From DASULA01 sp036278435 (GTDB lineage: Bacteria > Actinomycetota > Actinomycetes > Mycobacteriales > DASULA01): a stretch of 7,560 nt of DNA. The stretch spans positions 1 to 7,560 of the forward strand of contig DASULA010000172.1 in the NCBI GenBank assembly GCA_036278435.1, in the 5' to 3' direction. Position 1 is the stretch's first letter. Each line of letters begins with the position of its first letter. The notes under the pieces are model-generated. The model ran no database searches. It saw nothing but the letters and a program-made list of their open reading frames with translations, and had not been told where the DNA came from. A program made the position numbers and the translations under genes. Below are positions 6,251 through 7,560 of the stretch, in pieces.

Positions 6251-6631
6251 TTACTTCTTGCCGGCCTTCTTCTTGCCGGCGATCGTCTTCTTCGGGCCCT
6301 TGCGGGTGCGCGCGTTGGTCTTGGTGCGCTGGCCACGCACGGGCAGGCCACGGCGGTGCCGGACGCCCTGGTAGCAGCCGATCTCGATCTTGCGTCGGAT
6401 GTCCTGCGCGACCTCCCGGCGGAGGTCACCCTCGACCTTGTAGTTCGCGTCGATCCAGTCACGCAGCCTGATCAGGTCCTCGTCACCGAGGTTGCCCGCG
6501 CGCATGTCCGGGTCGACCTCGGTGGCCTTCAGGGTCTGGCGGGCGCGGGTGCGCCCGATGCCGTAGACGTAGGTCAGGGCGATCTCCAACCGCTTGTCAC
6601 GGGGGAGGTCGACGCCAGCGAGGCGTGCCAT
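6251..6631 (-). CDS. rpsM: 30S ribosomal protein S13
   Basis: S13 lies in the head of the small subunit and contacts the P-site tRNA and the large subunit through intersubunit bridges. The 126-residue protein shows MARLAGVDLPRDKRLEIALT, VYGIGRTRARQTL, the helical middle with GNLGDEDLIRLRDWID, and the RNA-binding basic end GVRHRRGLPVRGQRTKTNARTR (residues about 90-111), closed by a lysine-rich tail ending KKKAGKK. The ATG at 6631 has a strong AAGGAG 9 bases upstream. It is the first gene of the alpha operon proper (rpsM-rpsK-rpsD-rpoA-rplQ). A structured 170-bp gap precedes it. Confidence 0.98.
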   Translation of the reverse strand: MARLAGVDLPRDKRLEIALTYVYGIGRTRARQTLKATEVDPDMRAGNLGDEDLIRLRDWIDANYKVEGDLRREVAQDIRRKIEIGCYQGVRHRRGLPVRGQRTKTNARTRKGPKKTIAGKKKAGKK

Positions 6632-6708
6632 TCGGGCGTGCTCCTTCTGTCCTGCGGAGGTCTGGCCGCGACCCGGTCCCCCTCCTGCCCGTGGTGACCC
6701 GGAGAGCC

Positions 6709-6782
6709 CCGCCGTGCGGCGGCGCCTCCGGACGGAGGGCCCCGGCCTCCGACCGGGGGTGACCCCGGCGTGTCGCCGGGTC
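6709..6782 (-). promoter_or_regulatory. Cluster of four hairpins in the rpsM leader
   Basis: Four adjacent inverted repeats lie in the 170-bp rpmJ-rpsM gap. They are CCGCC/GGCGG at 6709-6722, CCTCC/GGAGG at 6725-6738 (4-base loops), CCCCGG/CCGGGG at 6740-6758 (7-base loop), and CCCGGCG/CGCCGGG at 6764-6780 (3-base loop), the last extended with one bulge to 6761-6782. None is followed by a T-run. The last begins about 20 bases after the rpmJ stop and could act in termination or RNA processing; the whole could be a regulatory leader for the alpha operon. Confidence 0.5.
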
Positions 6783-6801
6783 GGGTGCGGTTGCTGCTGG
6801 G

Positions 6802-6915
6802 TCAGCCCTGACGCTGCTTGTGGCGCAGGTTCTCACAGATGACCATGACCCGCCCGTGTCGACGGATCACCTTGCACTTGTCACAGATCTTCTTGACGCT
6901 CGGCTTCACCTTCAC
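6802..6915 (-). CDS. rpmJ: 50S ribosomal protein L36 (zinc-binding C+ form)
   Basis: L36 is the smallest large-subunit protein and binds 23S rRNA domains through a zinc ribbon. The 37 residues read VKVKPSVKKICDKCKVI, then RRHGRVMVICENLRHKQRQG, an essentially full match to the family as I know it. The zinc ligands C11, C14, C27 and H32 are all present, so this is the C+ variant. It starts with GTG at 6915, with AGGAG about 12 bases upstream, rather far but with no better in-frame start. It lies between infA and rpsM, the standard arrangement. Confidence 0.97.
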   Translation of the reverse strand: MKVKPSVKKICDKCKVIRRHGRVMVICENLRHKQRQG

Positions 6916-6979
6916 GGCTGTTGCCCACTCCTGTTCATGACGCAGCCAGCCGTGCAGCCAGCACGCGTGCCCGGAACCG

Positions 6980-7201
6980 TCACTTGTAGCGGTAGACGAT
7001 GCGTCCGCGGGTCAGGTCGTACGGTGAGAGCTCGACCACGACACGATCCTCGGGAAGGATCCGGATGTAGTGCTGCCGCATCTTTCCACTGATGTGGGCG
7101 AGCACCCGGTGTCCGTTGGAGAGCTCGACCCGAAACATCGCATTGGGTAGTGGCTCGACTACTCGGCCCTCGACCTCGATGGCCCCGTCCTTCTTCGGCA
7201 T
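6980..7201 (-). CDS. infA: Translation initiation factor IF-1
   Basis: IF-1 binds the A site of the 30S subunit during initiation and is a single OB-fold. The 73 residues from ATG 7201 match the family length: MPKKDGAIEVEGRVVEPLPN, AMFRVELSNGHRVLAHISGK, MRQHYIRILPEDRVVVELSP and the ending YDLTRGRIVYRYK. I reject an in-frame GTG at 7240, which adds 13 residues without homology. The Shine-Dalgarno GGAGG ends only 2 bases before the ATG, an unusually tight spacing. A promoter about 110 bases upstream makes it the first gene of its transcript. rpmJ follows after 64 bp. Confidence 0.97.
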   Translation of the reverse strand: MPKKDGAIEVEGRVVEPLPNAMFRVELSNGHRVLAHISGKMRQHYIRILPEDRVVVELSPYDLTRGRIVYRYK

Positions 7202-7310
7202 GTCCTCCGCAATCGTGACAGGCTGGTGTGTGCCCGGCACCCCGCCAGAGAGCGGCCATCCGGCGCGCGGCTACAGCACGACGAAATAGCGGCATGGATG
7301 CCAACACAGG

Positions 7311-7340
7311 ATTGTACGGTGTCCGCGCCTCCCCCGGCAA
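7311..7340 (-). promoter_or_regulatory. Putative sigma70-type promoter of the infA operon
   Basis: On the minus strand a -35 box TTGCCG (7335-7340, 4 of 6 consensus bases) is followed by an 18-bp spacer and a -10 box TACAAT (7311-7316, 5 of 6). Transcription would start near 7304, giving a leader of about 100 bases before infA. It lies just after the map hairpin, where an infA promoter is expected. Confidence 0.7.
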
Positions 7341-7350
7341 ACGGGGCACC

Positions 7351-7381
7351 CGCGACCCGCCGGTGGGCCGGCCGGGACGCG
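7351..7381 (-). terminator. Strong hairpin after map (U-less terminator candidate)
   Basis: Starting 10 bases after the map stop, three stacked helices form: CGCG with CGCG, CCCG with CGGG, and CCGG with CCGG around a TGGG loop. That gives 12 base pairs with one A-A mismatch and one bulged C. No T-run follows, as is common for actinobacterial terminators. It would insulate map from the infA promoter. Confidence 0.6.
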
Positions 7382-7390
7382 GCGAGGGGG

Positions 7391-7560
7391 TCAGGCGGTA
7401 CGGGCCGCCTGGGCCGCGCGCACCCCGAACGCGGCGAGCCGGGACTGCCCGCCGTCCTCGGCGGTGAGCACCCACGGTCCGTCCTCGGTCACCGCGACGG
7501 TGTGCTCGAAGTGCGCCGCGAACGAGCCGTCGGTCGCCACCACGGTCCAGCCGTCATCCA
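7391..7560 (-). CDS. map: Type I methionine aminopeptidase (C-terminal end; partial)
   Basis: Map removes the initiator methionine from nascent proteins using a two-metal active site. Only the last 55 residues are in the window, and the start lies beyond base 7560. They include SFAAHFEHTVAVTEDGPWVL, the conserved C-terminal segment whose HFEHT glutamate corresponds to a metal ligand in type I enzymes. The tail GGQSRLAAFGVRAAQAARTA, before the TGA at 7391-7393, is not conserved. The gene normally lies just upstream of infA in actinobacteria, which supports the call. Confidence 0.93.
   Translation of the reverse strand, partial: DDGWTVVATDGSFAAHFEHTVAVTEDGPWVLTAEDGGQSRLAAFGVRAAQAARTA

Noticed and set aside
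1..7560. tRNA genes, CRISPR arrays, insertion sequences or transposase genes
   Set aside because: I saw no regularly spaced repeats, cloverleaf-like segments, transposase motifs or terminal inverted repeats, including at the edges of the remnant.

Overview
The window is high-GC actinobacterial chromosome. The gene order and protein sequences point to Micromonosporaceae (Micromonospora or Salinispora type), although genus is inferred from memory of these proteins and was not tested. Every gene I can support lies on the minus strand, so transcription runs from the right end of the window to the left. The order is map (partial), infA, rpmJ, rpsM, rpsK, rpsD, rpoA, rplQ, a decayed two-gene remnant, truA, a ComB-like phosphatase, and an ABC-F ATPase (partial). 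This is the promoter-distal end of the classic S10-spc-alpha ribosomal supercluster.

Right part (about 3257-7560): the end of methionine aminopeptidase is followed by a strong hairpin and then a good sigma70-type promoter for infA (-35 TTGCCG, 18 bp, -10 TACAAT). infA (IF-1), rpmJ (L36), rpsM (S13), rpsK (S11), rpsD (S4), rpoA (RNA polymerase alpha) and rplQ (L17) follow and look intact. S4 and L36 are zinc-binding C+ forms. The rpmJ-rpsM gap holds four consecutive hairpins, at the position where S4 autoregulates the alpha operon in E. coli. A GC hairpin with a short T-run follows rplQ.

Middle part (about 2431-3206): truA normally follows rplQ closely in this lineage. Here an insert of lower GC (about 52-60% in most hand-counted lines, against about 80% in a truA line) separates them. 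It begins with a well-formed start of an AAA_21/SMC-like ATPase, with an RBS and an intact Walker A. A frame change and an internal deletion then join it to the ATPase C-terminal H-switch segment. That segment runs straight into the C-terminal half of a DUF4276 (Toprim-like) protein, which ends 8 bases inside truA. I read this as the scar of a horizontally acquired ATPase + DUF4276 pair of the OLD-like, defence-associated kind, eroded down between two housekeeping genes. It is the most interesting thing in the window.

Left part (1-2438): truA (tRNA pseudouridine synthase) starts at an internal GTG that overlaps the end of the remnant. Next come a 2-phosphosulfolactate phosphatase (ComB) family protein of uncertain role in actinobacteria and the N-terminal part of an ABC-F protein with an altered DEPDNYLD motif. 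Apart from the remnant the region is ordinary housekeeping DNA, and I see no intact novel system.
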